Below, piece by piece: positions 50,259 to 58,663 of a stretch of 64,000 bases of DNA (positions are counted from its first letter, which is position 1; every line of letters starts with the position of its first letter). Source of the stretch: Euzebya tangerina (GTDB lineage Bacteria > Actinomycetota > Nitriliruptoria > Euzebyales > Euzebyaceae); contig NZ_PPDK01000001.1 of NCBI RefSeq assembly GCF_003074135.1, positions 1,054,001 to 1,118,000 of the forward strand, written 5' to 3'. A program made the position numbers and the translations under genes. Under the pieces are notes generated by a model. The model was not told the DNA's origin. It searched no databases and saw only the letters and a program-made list of their open reading frames with translations.

Positions 50259-50545
50259 CCTGGCCGCTGCTTGGCGGGCTCGCCCTCGTGACCATCGCAT
50301 CACGGGTCCTGCCGATGACGCTGTTGCCGACTCCGACGGGTCGAGCCGCGGAGGTGCTGGCCGCCCTTCCCGCCCCGCTCTTCGCCAGCCTGTTCGCGCT
50401 GTCGCTGGTGGGGGACGGACCCCCCGACGTGCCGCTGCTGGCCGCATCCGTGGCCGCGCTGGCTGGCGCCCGGAGCCGCTCCCTGCTGCTGGTCCTGCTG
50501 TGCGGGCTGGCCGGCTACGGCGCGGCCGGGGTGCTCGTGGGCTGA
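50255..50545 (+). CDS. azlD: AzlD-type small exporter subunit
   Basis: A 96-residue membrane protein with three or four helices (LLGGLALVTIASRVLPMTLL, LAALPAPLFASLFALSLVG, SLLLVLLCGLAGYGAAGVLVG), the usual partner of AzlC. Start codon overlaps the azlC stop. Length and order are normal for the pair. Confidence 0.88.
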   Translation: MTWPLLGGLALVTIASRVLPMTLLPTPTGRAAEVLAALPAPLFASLFALSLVGDGPPDVPLLAASVAALAGARSRSLLLVLLCGLAGYGAAGVLVG

Positions 50546-50575
50546 TCCTGGTGGCCGGGCGCGTCGTGGGCTTCG

Positions 50576-50581
50576 TAGACT
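50576..50581 (+). promoter_or_regulatory. TANNNT -10-like box (TAGACT)
   Basis: TAGACT ends 7 nt before the ATG at 50589 without a Shine-Dalgarno sequence, as for leaderless mRNA. Confidence 0.45.
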
Positions 50582-50588
50582 CCTGCTC

Positions 50589-51200
50589 ATGGGCTACCCA
50601 CGGCGGCTGCTGAACGACAACGAAGAGATCGTGCTGGACCTGAACCCCCATTGGCGGATCTTCCTGGCACCGGGGTTGCTGCTGCTCATCGCACTGGCGG
50701 CCCTCGTCGCCGTTCCCTCACTGATCGAGGATGCGGAGTCGTGGGTCACCATCGTGTCGGCGATACCGCTCGGCCTCGGACTGATCTGGTTCGCCTACCG
50801 GTACGCGACCTGGCGGACCACGCACTTCGTCGTCACGACGGACCGGGTGATCTACCGCTCGGGGATCATCTCGAAGGCCGGGCAGAACATCCCGCTCGAG
50901 CGGATCAACAACGTTGCGTTCAGCCAGACCGCCATCGAGCGACTGCTCCGCGTCGGCGACCTCGCGATCGAATCGGCCGGGGAGACGGGGCGGCAGACCT
51001 TCGAGGACGTGCTGAACCCCAGCAAGGTCGAGAACCGCATCTACGCCGAGATCGAACGGGCTGCTGAGCGGGACGACACGCGGGCGGCGCGCGCGGGCAT
51101 CTCGGTGGCCGACGAACTCACGAAGCTCGAGGACCTCCGCCGCCGTGGCGTGATCACCGTCGAGGAGTTCGAGGCCCAGAAGGCCAAGCTGCTCAGCTGA
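50589..51200 (+). CDS. Bacterial PH-domain (DUF304) membrane protein with SHOCT tail
   Basis: A 203-residue protein: two hydrophobic helices (IFLAPGLLLLIALAALVAVP, VTIVSAIPLGLGLIWFAYRYA) then a bPH2-type domain (TTHFVVTTDRVIYRSGIISKAGQNIPLERINNVAF). It ends with a short SHOCT motif (ADELTKLEDLRRRGVITVEE), which usually mediates oligomerisation. Function unknown; such proteins are common in actinobacterial membranes. Its stop abuts the convergent amine-oxidase-like gene. Confidence 0.88.
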   Translation: MGYPRRLLNDNEEIVLDLNPHWRIFLAPGLLLLIALAALVAVPSLIEDAESWVTIVSAIPLGLGLIWFAYRYATWRTTHFVVTTDRVIYRSGIISKAGQNIPLERINNVAFSQTAIERLLRVGDLAIESAGETGRQTFEDVLNPSKVENRIYAEIERAAERDDTRAARAGISVADELTKLEDLRRRGVITVEEFEAQKAKLLS

Positions 51201-52817
51201 TCACTGCTGCCGGACGAAGTGGTCCACGGGGAAGTGGACCTGGAGCCGGACGCCCGTCGAGTGCCACAGGTCCGGCCCCTCGTCGGCCGTGTGGGGCAGG
51301 AACCCGCGGTACCACAGCACCACGTCCTGCCCGTCGATGGGCTCCTCCTCGTTCCCGGGGATGTAGTCCAGCGCCGGCCAACGCCACGTGCCGGCCTCCG
51401 AGTTGGCGTACTGCCGGCCGTAGACCCGGTTGGTGTCGTACAGCACCTCGGGGATCACGACGCCGGGCACGTTCCAGGTTCCGTCGTCGAAGGTCAGGTC
51501 GACCGTCACACCCGTCGCGCGGTCCCTGACCCGCCAGTCGTGCTCCACGGCCTCGGCCGCGGATCGGTCGAACTCGACCGGCTCGTCGACCAGGAAGCCG
51601 TCCGCGGCCCGACGCGAGATCACGTCATCTGCGGCTCCGTTGATGTCGAAGTCGAAGCGCCAGAAGGGGTAGTGGACGTGATCGACCACGCACTGCAGGC
51701 CCTTGGCGAAGGTGTGGGCGTCGATCTGCCCGTCCTCGCCGATGTAGTAGTTCTGGTACAGCACGTACTCGCCCAGGATGTCCAGGATCCCGAGTTCGAG
51801 CCACTGCTGCCCGTCCTGCTCGAACTCGCGGAGCACGATCTCGGCATCGTCGGCCCACTCGACGGCGAAGAGCTCGCCGCCGAGCCGGTCGACGAAGGGC
51901 CCGCAGGCATCGTCGTCGTAGAACACCGTCATCGAGGGCATGCTGGCCCGATCCATGATCGGGACGTCCTGATAGGTCACGTCGTTCAGCGAGATGCCGT
52001 CGTTCCGTCCGCTGACGTCGTAGACGAAGCTCCAGCCGTTCCACTCGACCATCCCCTGCCGGGGGGTGCCGTCCCCAGGGCCGTCACCGAAGCCGAGGAA
52101 CGAGGTGTCCATCGCATGGGTCGGCTCAGCCGGCGCCGGACCTGAGGCGTCGTCCTCCCGCGAGCGCTCGACCGTCCCGGAGCTCAGGTCCACCCAGGTC
52201 AGCAGCTGCGGGCGCGCATCGACGTGCTCGGCGAACGTCACGTAGGCCAGGCGGCGGTCGGGGTAGCTGCCGTCGGTCTCCATGGTGTGCATCACGAAGC
52301 CCTGCAGCCCGGCAGCCCGCTCGCCCCAGTGCTCCCGCCCGATGGCGATGGCGGTGTCACCCTCCGCGGCCGACAGCGGCGGCTGCCACTCGCTGGCGGC
52401 CGTGCGGACCACCTCGGTGACCGACCCCTCTACGACCACGGCCTCGACCGTCTCGTTCGCGGCGGTGTCGAACCAACCCACCCGATGTGAGACCTCGCCG
52501 TCCTTGGGGTCGACGGTCTCCACACCCAGCAACTCCGCATCCGGGCCGAGTTCCGCCTGGACCGCCGGGTCAGCGGAGGCAGCGGCAGCGATGGCGTCCG
52601 GTGTGGCCGACGCTGTCGCGAACGTGACCGGTTGCACCGGACGGATGTTGGTCGCGTCCCGCGGCTGCGGCGGGTACGGCGCGTCCTGGGTGGTGAAGCG
52701 ACTGTGCTCGTTGTGCTGGCCGGGCGTCGGCGGCTGCGTCGATCCCGACACGGCGATCAGCAGGACACCAGCAGCAACGAGGCCGATGACACCGGCTCTG
52801 GTGATTCGTCGTGGCAT
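51201..52817 (-). CDS. Secreted copper amine oxidase homologue with altered cofactor motif
   Basis: A 538-residue protein with an N-terminal signal/anchor (AGVIGLVAAGVLLIAVSGS). The C-terminal two-thirds follow the copper amine oxidase fold: WNGWSFVYDVSGRNDGISLNDVTY, RASMPSMTVFYDD, the copper His-X-His in DHVHYPFWRFDFDINGAADD, and a C-terminal WYRGFLPHTADEGPDLWH with the third probable copper His. The strand carrying the topaquinone precursor, normally N-Y-D/E-Y, aligns without gaps as E-Y-V-L (LGEYVLYQNYY). The Tyr is kept but its flanking Asn and acidic residue are lost, so self-processing may not occur. Substrate unknown. Convergent with the PH-domain gene. Confidence 0.78.
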   Translation of the reverse strand: MPRRITRAGVIGLVAAGVLLIAVSGSTQPPTPGQHNEHSRFTTQDAPYPPQPRDATNIRPVQPVTFATASATPDAIAAAASADPAVQAELGPDAELLGVETVDPKDGEVSHRVGWFDTAANETVEAVVVEGSVTEVVRTAASEWQPPLSAAEGDTAIAIGREHWGERAAGLQGFVMHTMETDGSYPDRRLAYVTFAEHVDARPQLLTWVDLSSGTVERSREDDASGPAPAEPTHAMDTSFLGFGDGPGDGTPRQGMVEWNGWSFVYDVSGRNDGISLNDVTYQDVPIMDRASMPSMTVFYDDDACGPFVDRLGGELFAVEWADDAEIVLREFEQDGQQWLELGILDILGEYVLYQNYYIGEDGQIDAHTFAKGLQCVVDHVHYPFWRFDFDINGAADDVISRRAADGFLVDEPVEFDRSAAEAVEHDWRVRDRATGVTVDLTFDDGTWNVPGVVIPEVLYDTNRVYGRQYANSEAGTWRWPALDYIPGNEEEPIDGQDVVLWYRGFLPHTADEGPDLWHSTGVRLQVHFPVDHFVRQQ

Positions 52818-52954
52818 GCGGTCAGACCCCTCAGGTTGCGACCCACCAATCTATGTCGGCTCGATGACGGATGCGAGGTCCGGCCGATCGTGCCCGGGCA
52901 GGTGCTATCGTCACGCCGTTCAGATCAACTCAACATGAGGGCAAAGGGGTCACG

Positions 52955-54373
52955 ATGTTGAGTGGCAGTCAGGTCATCGCCTTCGTCCTGTTCGACTTGG
53001 CCGTCATCCTGGTGGCGGCGCGGGCCTGCGGAGCGGCGGCGCGTCGAGTCGGCCAACCGGCGGTCGTGGGCGAGATCATCGCGGGCGTCCTGCTGGGCCC
53101 CACCCTGCTCGGTCCGGCCCTGGCCGGATTGGACAATCCCCCCGGCTTCCTCGACTGCGAGGCCGCGTTGGCCCTGGTCGAGGTGGCGCCGAGCGTGACG
53201 TCCTGTCTGTTCCCACCGCAAGCTCAGGGCGTCCTGAACGGCTTCGGGCAACTGGCTCTGCTGCTGTTCATGTTCCTGGCCGGTCTCGAGCTCGACTTCT
53301 CCCAGTTGGCCGGCAAGTACGTGCAGATCGTGACGGTGGCGGTGGCCGTCGTCGCCGTTCCGGTCGTCGTCGCATTCGGCATCAACCCGATCCTGTACAC
53401 CGACGTCTTCATCGGGCAGGACTCGGTCAGCAGCGTCGCGTTCGCGCTGTTCGTCGCGGCGCTCATCTCGATCACCGCACTGCCGATCATGGTGCGGATC
53501 CTGCAGGAGAAGGGGATCGCCACCAGCGATCTCGGGGCAGTCGGCATCGCCGCTGCGGCCGTGGTGACCGTTCTCATGTTCCTGCTGGTCTCGTTGGCGT
53601 CCGGCGTTGCTGCGGGTCGGTCCACCGCGGCACTGGTGGGCAACGTCGGATTGGCCGGGGTGTACCTGGCGGTGATGGTCTTCCTGGTCCGACCGGTGCT
53701 GGCACGGCGACTGGGTGGGCCCTACATGGACCGGGTCGATGAGTTGGGGCTGCTCACCCCCACGGACGGGCCGGTGCGTGACCGCGACGACGACGCCTGG
53801 TCCCAGATGGACGAGTTCGCGCCGGCTGGTGCAGGGACGGCGATGAGTCACGCCATGTTCGCGTGGATCCTCGTGCTGGTGCTCCTCAGCGGGTGGGTGG
53901 CTCATCTGCTCGGCATCAACGTCATCGTGGGCGGGTTCGTGGCCGGTGTGATCCTCCCGGTGCGCAAGGGCTTGGTCCGAGACATGACCACCGAGCTGTT
54001 CGACTTCACCGTCGTAATCCTGCTCCCGGTCTTCCTCGCCTTCGCAGGGCTGAACACGGACTTCTCCGCGCTGACCGTCGGGGCTCTCCCCGGCCTGGTG
54101 GTCTTCCTGGTCGCGTGCGTCGCCGCGAAGTGGGGTGCCGGCGCGCTGGTGGGGCGGACGGTGGGCTTGAGCGCAGGCGAGAGCAACCTGCTCGGAATCC
54201 TGATGAACTGTCGGGGACTCCTCCCGCTGGTGGTCGCACTCATCGGGGTGCAGCAGCAGGTGATCAGCCCGGCCCTGCAGGTCGGCGCCGTCATCATGGC
54301 CCTCGTCACCACGGCGATGACCGGACCGCTGTTCGACCGGTTCAACAGCGCTGAGCCGGTGACGACCGCCTGA
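52955..54373 (+). CDS. CPA2-family cation:proton antiporter
   Basis: A 472-residue membrane protein with about twelve helices of the Kef/NapA type. The first helix is followed by RRVGQPAVVGEIIAGVLLGPTLLGP, then LALLLFMFLAGLELDF, SVSSVAFALFVAALISITALPIM and NVIVGGFVAGVILPV. A loop of about 60 residues (DGPVRDRDDDAWSQMDEF) lies mid-protein. It lacks the C-terminal TrkA/RCK domains of KefC. Likely exchanges Na+ or K+ for H+. AAGGGG precedes the ATG at 52955; the frame opens further upstream without homology. Confidence 0.88.
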   Translation: MLSGSQVIAFVLFDLAVILVAARACGAAARRVGQPAVVGEIIAGVLLGPTLLGPALAGLDNPPGFLDCEAALALVEVAPSVTSCLFPPQAQGVLNGFGQLALLLFMFLAGLELDFSQLAGKYVQIVTVAVAVVAVPVVVAFGINPILYTDVFIGQDSVSSVAFALFVAALISITALPIMVRILQEKGIATSDLGAVGIAAAAVVTVLMFLLVSLASGVAAGRSTAALVGNVGLAGVYLAVMVFLVRPVLARRLGGPYMDRVDELGLLTPTDGPVRDRDDDAWSQMDEFAPAGAGTAMSHAMFAWILVLVLLSGWVAHLLGINVIVGGFVAGVILPVRKGLVRDMTTELFDFTVVILLPVFLAFAGLNTDFSALTVGALPGLVVFLVACVAAKWGAGALVGRTVGLSAGESNLLGILMNCRGLLPLVVALIGVQQQVISPALQVGAVIMALVTTAMTGPLFDRFNSAEPVTTA

Positions 54374-54447
54374 GCCGGCCGTGTGAAGGCGATGCGGATG
54401 AGGTAGGTCCGCCTGACATCGAACAACGACCCGGAGGTACCAGCACC

Positions 54448-55590
54448 GTGGAGAAGGCAGAAGCCGTCCTTGAAGGCGTGACCGGGTCACACGTGATCCC
54501 TGGGAACGAGGTGGAGGTGCTGCGCAACGGCGAACAGATCTTCCCGGCCATGCTGGAGGCGATCCGGTCGGCCGAACGGACCGTCGACCTGCTGACCTAC
54601 GTCTACTGGACCGGGGACATCGCCCAGGAGATCGCCCACACGCTGGCGGAGCAGGCGCGCAAGGGGTTGCGCGTCCGGGTGATCCTGGACTGGCAGGGCA
54701 GTTGGGCGATGGACAACGCCCTGGCCGATGAGATGGTCGAGGCCGGCTGCCTGGTCGAGCGCTTTCGTGAGTCAGATGAACGACCGACCCGCCTTCACCA
54801 TCGCACGCATCGCAAGCTGCTGGTGTGTGACGAGTCGGTTGCCTTCACCGGCGGCGTGGGCATCGCCGAGGAGTGGGAAGGCGACGCCCGGAATCCCGAG
54901 GAGTGGCGCGAGACCCACTTCCGCGTCACCGGACCCGCGGTGCGGCCGATGGTGTCCTCCTTCATCGAGCACTGGGTCGAGTGCGGTCACCCCTCCTTCT
55001 CCGACGACGACCACTTCCCGGACCTCGAGCCCGCCGGCTCGACGAGCCTGATGGTCCTGCGAGGATCGTCGGGACCCTTCTGGCACGACATCGGCCTCGC
55101 AATGGACGTGCTGCTCCGGGGCGCCCAGGACACGATCAACCTGACGACCGCCTACTTCGCGCCGGGCGAGCGGATGCTCGGTCTGCTGGCCGAAGCGGTC
55201 GGCCGTGGCGTCACCGTCCGGGTGCTGCTGCCCGGCAGCCACATGGACCGTCGGGTCGTGCAGCTCGCCTCCGCCGACGAGTACGAGCAGCTGCTCGACG
55301 CCGGTGTGGAGGTGTGGCACTACGAGCAGACGATGCTGCATGCCAAGATCGTGACCGTCGACGGGCACCTGTGCCTGTTCGGGTCGGCCAACGTGGACGA
55401 GCGGAGCATGCGTCACAACGAGGAGTTGGCGGTCGTCGGGTTCGACACCGCGCTGTGCGACACCCTGGACGAGCACTTCGAGGCCGACCTCGAGGTCAGC
55501 GAGCAGATCGACCTGGAGCGCTGGCGCGACCGGCCGGCATGGCGAAAGCTGGTGGAGAAGGCGGTCGACCCGATCGAGCACTGGCTCTGA
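54448..55590 (+). CDS. Phospholipase D-family protein, cardiolipin synthase-like
   Basis: A 380-residue enzyme with two HKD motifs: HRKLLVCDESVAFTGG (near 123-138) and LHAKIVTVDGHLCLFGSAN (near 297-315). The order matches bacterial cardiolipin synthase (ClsB type), which joins phosphatidylglycerol molecules or uses PE as donor. There are no N-terminal membrane helices, unlike ClsA, so it should be peripheral. GGAGG lies 10 nt before the GTG start. Follows the antiporter gene in the same direction, 74 bp away. Confidence 0.88.
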   Translation: MEKAEAVLEGVTGSHVIPGNEVEVLRNGEQIFPAMLEAIRSAERTVDLLTYVYWTGDIAQEIAHTLAEQARKGLRVRVILDWQGSWAMDNALADEMVEAGCLVERFRESDERPTRLHHRTHRKLLVCDESVAFTGGVGIAEEWEGDARNPEEWRETHFRVTGPAVRPMVSSFIEHWVECGHPSFSDDDHFPDLEPAGSTSLMVLRGSSGPFWHDIGLAMDVLLRGAQDTINLTTAYFAPGERMLGLLAEAVGRGVTVRVLLPGSHMDRRVVQLASADEYEQLLDAGVEVWHYEQTMLHAKIVTVDGHLCLFGSANVDERSMRHNEELAVVGFDTALCDTLDEHFEADLEVSEQIDLERWRDRPAWRKLVEKAVDPIEHWL

Positions 55591-55618
55591 CGAACGGCGC
55601 TGCTGTCATCAGATTGTC

Positions 55619-55680
55619 CTTGTCCCGACCACGTTCCCCCGTATCTTTCACACCGGTGAGACGTTCCCCATCGGGACAAG
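55619..55680 (+). promoter_or_regulatory. Inverted-repeat control region upstream of the oxidoreductase-kinase-FHA-GDH group
   Basis: CTTGTCCCGA at 55619-55628 is the exact reverse complement of TCGGGACAAG at 55671-55680, with 42 nt between. Inside are two direct copies of ACGTTCCCC (about 55631 and 55661, 30 bp apart) and a TATCTT box near 55642 with TTGTCC about 16 bp before it as a possible promoter. The next start codon is at 55730. An operator overlapping the promoter, or a leader RNA hairpin, would both fit. Confidence 0.5.
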
Positions 55681-55729
55681 CCTCGGTGAGGCAGGCAGTG
55701 ACGACGAACAGGTAGGACGGCAGACCATC

Positions 55730-57313
55730 GTGGACGCAAACGAGACGATCACGTTCAATCCCGGCAGCGGCCGGGCCGCCCCCGGGTCGGGTCCGGGCGA
55801 CCTGACCGACCAGCTCATCGAGACGGACTGGTGGACCGACCAGATGATCGTCGATGCCGGGATCCCGATCATCGATGTGCCGTTCGTCTCCGTCGGGGGT
55901 GGGATCGGCTCCTTCGTGATGGTGGACTACCTTCGGGTCGCCGGGGTGCCACCGGAGCAGATCAAGGTCCTCACCAACATCGACCGGCCGTACCAGACGT
56001 ACAAGTTCCTGTGCAAGAACTCCCAGATCCCCGAGCACGAGCGGCTGCGCTCGGACTCCGCGGCCACGCCGGACAACATCTGGGGCTTCCCCGGCTACGC
56101 CATCCGTGAGGGGTGGACTGACAAGTCGCTGAAGCCCTGGTTGAACGTGTTCGTCGAGCCGGTCGCCAAGGACTTCTACACCCCCCGGGCAGGTGACGTC
56201 TTCACCTCGATGGACCGAGAAGCAGCCCGGATCCGCTGGTCGTCGATGGTCGACAAGGGGCAGGTGCGGATGGTCCGGCGTCGCCAGGGCGGCGGGTACT
56301 ACACGATCCTGACCCCGCCGCAGGGCACCTCACGGACCAAGCGGATCGCGTACCGGTCGACCTGGGTGCACGTGAGCGTGGGCTACCCGGCGCTGCGATA
56401 CCTCAAGGACCTGCAGACCTACCGCGAAACCCACCAGGACTTCCGCCACGTCGTCAACGCCTACGAGCCACACGAGCACGTCTACGACGACCTGAAGCGC
56501 CGTCCCGGCGTGGTGATGGTCCGGGGCGCGGGGATCGTGGCCAGCCGGATCCTCCAACGACTGGTGGACGACCGGGATCACAACGGCGCCCAGACCCTGA
56601 TCATCCACCTGTTCCGGACCTATCGGACCGAGCCGAAGTACGACAAGAAGTGGGGCGGCGGCCAACAGGAGGTCCGGCACGGCTGGGCCTACCAGGGGTT
56701 CAACGTCACCAAGGCCTCGTGGGGCGGCCAGCACCGCTTCAAGCTGCTCGAGCTCGAAGGCCAGGAGCGCAAGGAGTTCCTCGACTACATCGGCGGTGGC
56801 GCCCACACGCCCCGGCGTGAGGACTGGCGCGAGCAGATCGACCGGGGTCTCTCCCAGGGCTTCTACCGGCAACACGTCGGGACGGTCGACACCGTCGAGC
56901 CCGGCGAGAACGGCGACGGTGTGATGGTCCGGGTCAGCGGTCAGGACGGCTCGACCCAGGACTTCCCCGTCCGCTACGTCATCGACTGCACGGGCCTGGT
57001 CGGCAAGCCCCAGGACCACCGGCTGCTGAACGACCTGATGACCCACGGCGGAGCGGGGGAGAACGTCATGGGCCGGCTGGACTGCGAGCGCAACTTCGAG
57101 GTCCGCGGGGCGCAGTCACAGCCCGGGAAGATCTACGCCGGAGGCGCGGCGACCGCGGGGGCGTACTACGGCGGCGTCGACTCCTTCCTCGGGCTGCAGT
57201 ACACCGCTCAGCAGATCTACCTCGATCTCGTCAAGACCGGCTTCTGCAAGAAGATCGGTGTGGGCCGCAGCCTCAGCCAGTGGCTCAAGTGGGCCAACAA
57301 CACCCAGATCTAG
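55730..57313 (+). CDS. Putative nucleotide-binding oxidoreductase-like protein of unknown function
   Basis: A 527-residue soluble protein. A Rossmann-type glycine motif lies in VSVGGGIGSFVMVDYLR (about 54-70), a second conserved VRGAGIVASRILQRL near 265-280, and VIDCTGLVG near 420, which resembles the second nucleotide-contact strand of FAD enzymes. A C-terminal Gly-rich segment (YAGGAATAGAYYGGVDSF) follows. I do not recognise the family, so FAD or NAD(P) binding is inferred. Start GTG at 55730. Only 10 nt separate it from the 4-TM gene, and the kinase-FHA-GDH genes follow, suggesting one transcript. Confidence 0.65.
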   Translation: MDANETITFNPGSGRAAPGSGPGDLTDQLIETDWWTDQMIVDAGIPIIDVPFVSVGGGIGSFVMVDYLRVAGVPPEQIKVLTNIDRPYQTYKFLCKNSQIPEHERLRSDSAATPDNIWGFPGYAIREGWTDKSLKPWLNVFVEPVAKDFYTPRAGDVFTSMDREAARIRWSSMVDKGQVRMVRRRQGGGYYTILTPPQGTSRTKRIAYRSTWVHVSVGYPALRYLKDLQTYRETHQDFRHVVNAYEPHEHVYDDLKRRPGVVMVRGAGIVASRILQRLVDDRDHNGAQTLIIHLFRTYRTEPKYDKKWGGGQQEVRHGWAYQGFNVTKASWGGQHRFKLLELEGQERKEFLDYIGGGAHTPRREDWREQIDRGLSQGFYRQHVGTVDTVEPGENGDGVMVRVSGQDGSTQDFPVRYVIDCTGLVGKPQDHRLLNDLMTHGGAGENVMGRLDCERNFEVRGAQSQPGKIYAGGAATAGAYYGGVDSFLGLQYTAQQIYLDLVKTGFCKKIGVGRSLSQWLKWANNTQI

Positions 57314-57323
57314 GACCGCACCG

Positions 57324-57791
57324 ATGACTCCCACACTGAACGGACGAATCCAGTCCAAGCTCTTCCTGCTGCTCGTCGTCGCGCCGCTCTGGACGGTGGT
57401 CATCACCGTCCTGCTCGTGCCGCTGGTCCGCGGGGCCGATGCGACCATGACCGCCTCCTACGGGGTGGTGCTGTGGAACGCCATCCAGGTGCTGCTCTGG
57501 ACGGCCCTGTTCGGCGTCGGCTGGGAGTTCCTGTGGCACGCCCTCCAGCAGAGCCGCTGGGAGAAGGACTGGCCGATCCTGTACGGGCTCCTGCAGTTCA
57601 TCCCGGAAGGCATCCTCATCTTCTTCCTCGTCAACCCGCGGTGGGGAGGCCTGACCACCGGGGGTGGTGTGCCAACGGCCGCTTTCCTGCTTCACTACAT
57701 CTCGACCGTCCTCGTCACCTGGACCTGGATCAACGGCCCGCACCGGATCCTGTTCCTCAAGTGGCGCTTCGAAGGAGGTCGCTTTGTGTAA
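57324..57791 (+). CDS. Four-helix membrane protein of unknown function
   Basis: A 155-residue protein with four hydrophobic segments: SKLFLLLVVAPLWTVVITVLL, VLWNAIQVLLWTALFGVGWEF, ILYGLLQFIPEGILIFFLV and AAFLLHYISTVLVTWTWI. It ends with a short basic tail. No family recognised. Placed between the oxidoreductase-like gene (10 nt) and the kinase gene (38 nt). It could be the membrane partner of the signalling group. Confidence 0.72.
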   Translation: MTPTLNGRIQSKLFLLLVVAPLWTVVITVLLVPLVRGADATMTASYGVVLWNAIQVLLWTALFGVGWEFLWHALQQSRWEKDWPILYGLLQFIPEGILIFFLVNPRWGGLTTGGGVPTAAFLLHYISTVLVTWTWINGPHRILFLKWRFEGGRFV

Positions 57792-57829
57792 GGTCCCGGT
57801 GACACAGTAGAAGGCACAGTTGGACAGGT

Positions 57830-58663
57830 ATGACAGGAACCACGATGACGCGAATCGCTGACTACCGGGTGCTGGAACCACTGGGCAACGGCAGTCATGG
57901 GCAGGTCCACAAGGCGTTCCCGCCCGAGCGACTGGGGATGGGCACGGAACTGGTCGCGCTCAAGGTCTTCGACCGGTCGACGGACTACGCCGAGTACCAG
58001 CGAGTCGTCGAAGAGGTCCAGGTCTACGCGGCCGCTGCCAACCAATCTGATGAGCTCGCCAACATGTTCGACGTCGGTCGGCACGGCGAGCGCCTCTTCA
58101 TCTCGATGGCCTACTACCCCGAGGGGTCATTGGCCGCCCGCGCACGTGGTCTGACCAAGAAGCAGGTCGTGCAGCTCGTTGCATCCGCCGCCCGTGGCGC
58201 CCACGCGCTCCACGAGGCCGGCGTCGTGCACCGCGAGATCAAGCCGACCAACATCCTGCTCGCCGACACCGAGCACGGCGTCCTGTCCGACCTGGGTCTG
58301 GCTCACGTCGTCTCCCCGGGCCAGACCGTGACCGGGCTGGGCGTCTCCTCCCTCGAGACGATGGAGCCGGGTCTGGTCCGCGGTGAGAAGAGCGCCCGCG
58401 CCTCGGACATCTGGTCGCTGGGGGCCTGCCTCCACTGGGGTCTGACCGGGCTCGGGGTGTTCGCGGACCTCCCGGACTCCAGTCTCATCGCGGTGCTCCG
58501 TCACATCATGACCGCCTCCCCCCGGATTGCCGATGACGGCATCCCGCCGCCGATTCGCGAGGTGCTGGCCCGGTGCCTGGACCAGGACCGCATGGAGCGC
58601 TACGGCACGGCTCTGGAGTTGGCGGATGACCTGCAGACGATCGTGGAGGGCATTGGCCGATGA
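57830..58663 (+). CDS. Soluble Ser/Thr protein kinase-like protein with HRE instead of HRD
   Basis: A 277-residue eukaryotic-type kinase domain without membrane anchor. Visible motifs are the Gly loop LGNGSHGQV (about 16-24), VALKVF with the invariant Lys, and a DLG in LSDLGLAH. The SDIWSLGACLHW segment with the helix-F Asp is also present. The catalytic loop is HREIKPTN: Asp is replaced by Glu136 (codon GAG at 58235-58237), which makes it weak or a pseudokinase unless Glu serves. Start could also be the ATG at 57845. Its stop overlaps the FHA gene start (ATGA). Probably acts on or binds the FHA protein. Confidence 0.86.
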   Translation: MTGTTMTRIADYRVLEPLGNGSHGQVHKAFPPERLGMGTELVALKVFDRSTDYAEYQRVVEEVQVYAAAANQSDELANMFDVGRHGERLFISMAYYPEGSLAARARGLTKKQVVQLVASAARGAHALHEAGVVHREIKPTNILLADTEHGVLSDLGLAHVVSPGQTVTGLGVSSLETMEPGLVRGEKSARASDIWSLGACLHWGLTGLGVFADLPDSSLIAVLRHIMTASPRIADDGIPPPIREVLARCLDQDRMERYGTALELADDLQTIVEGIGR

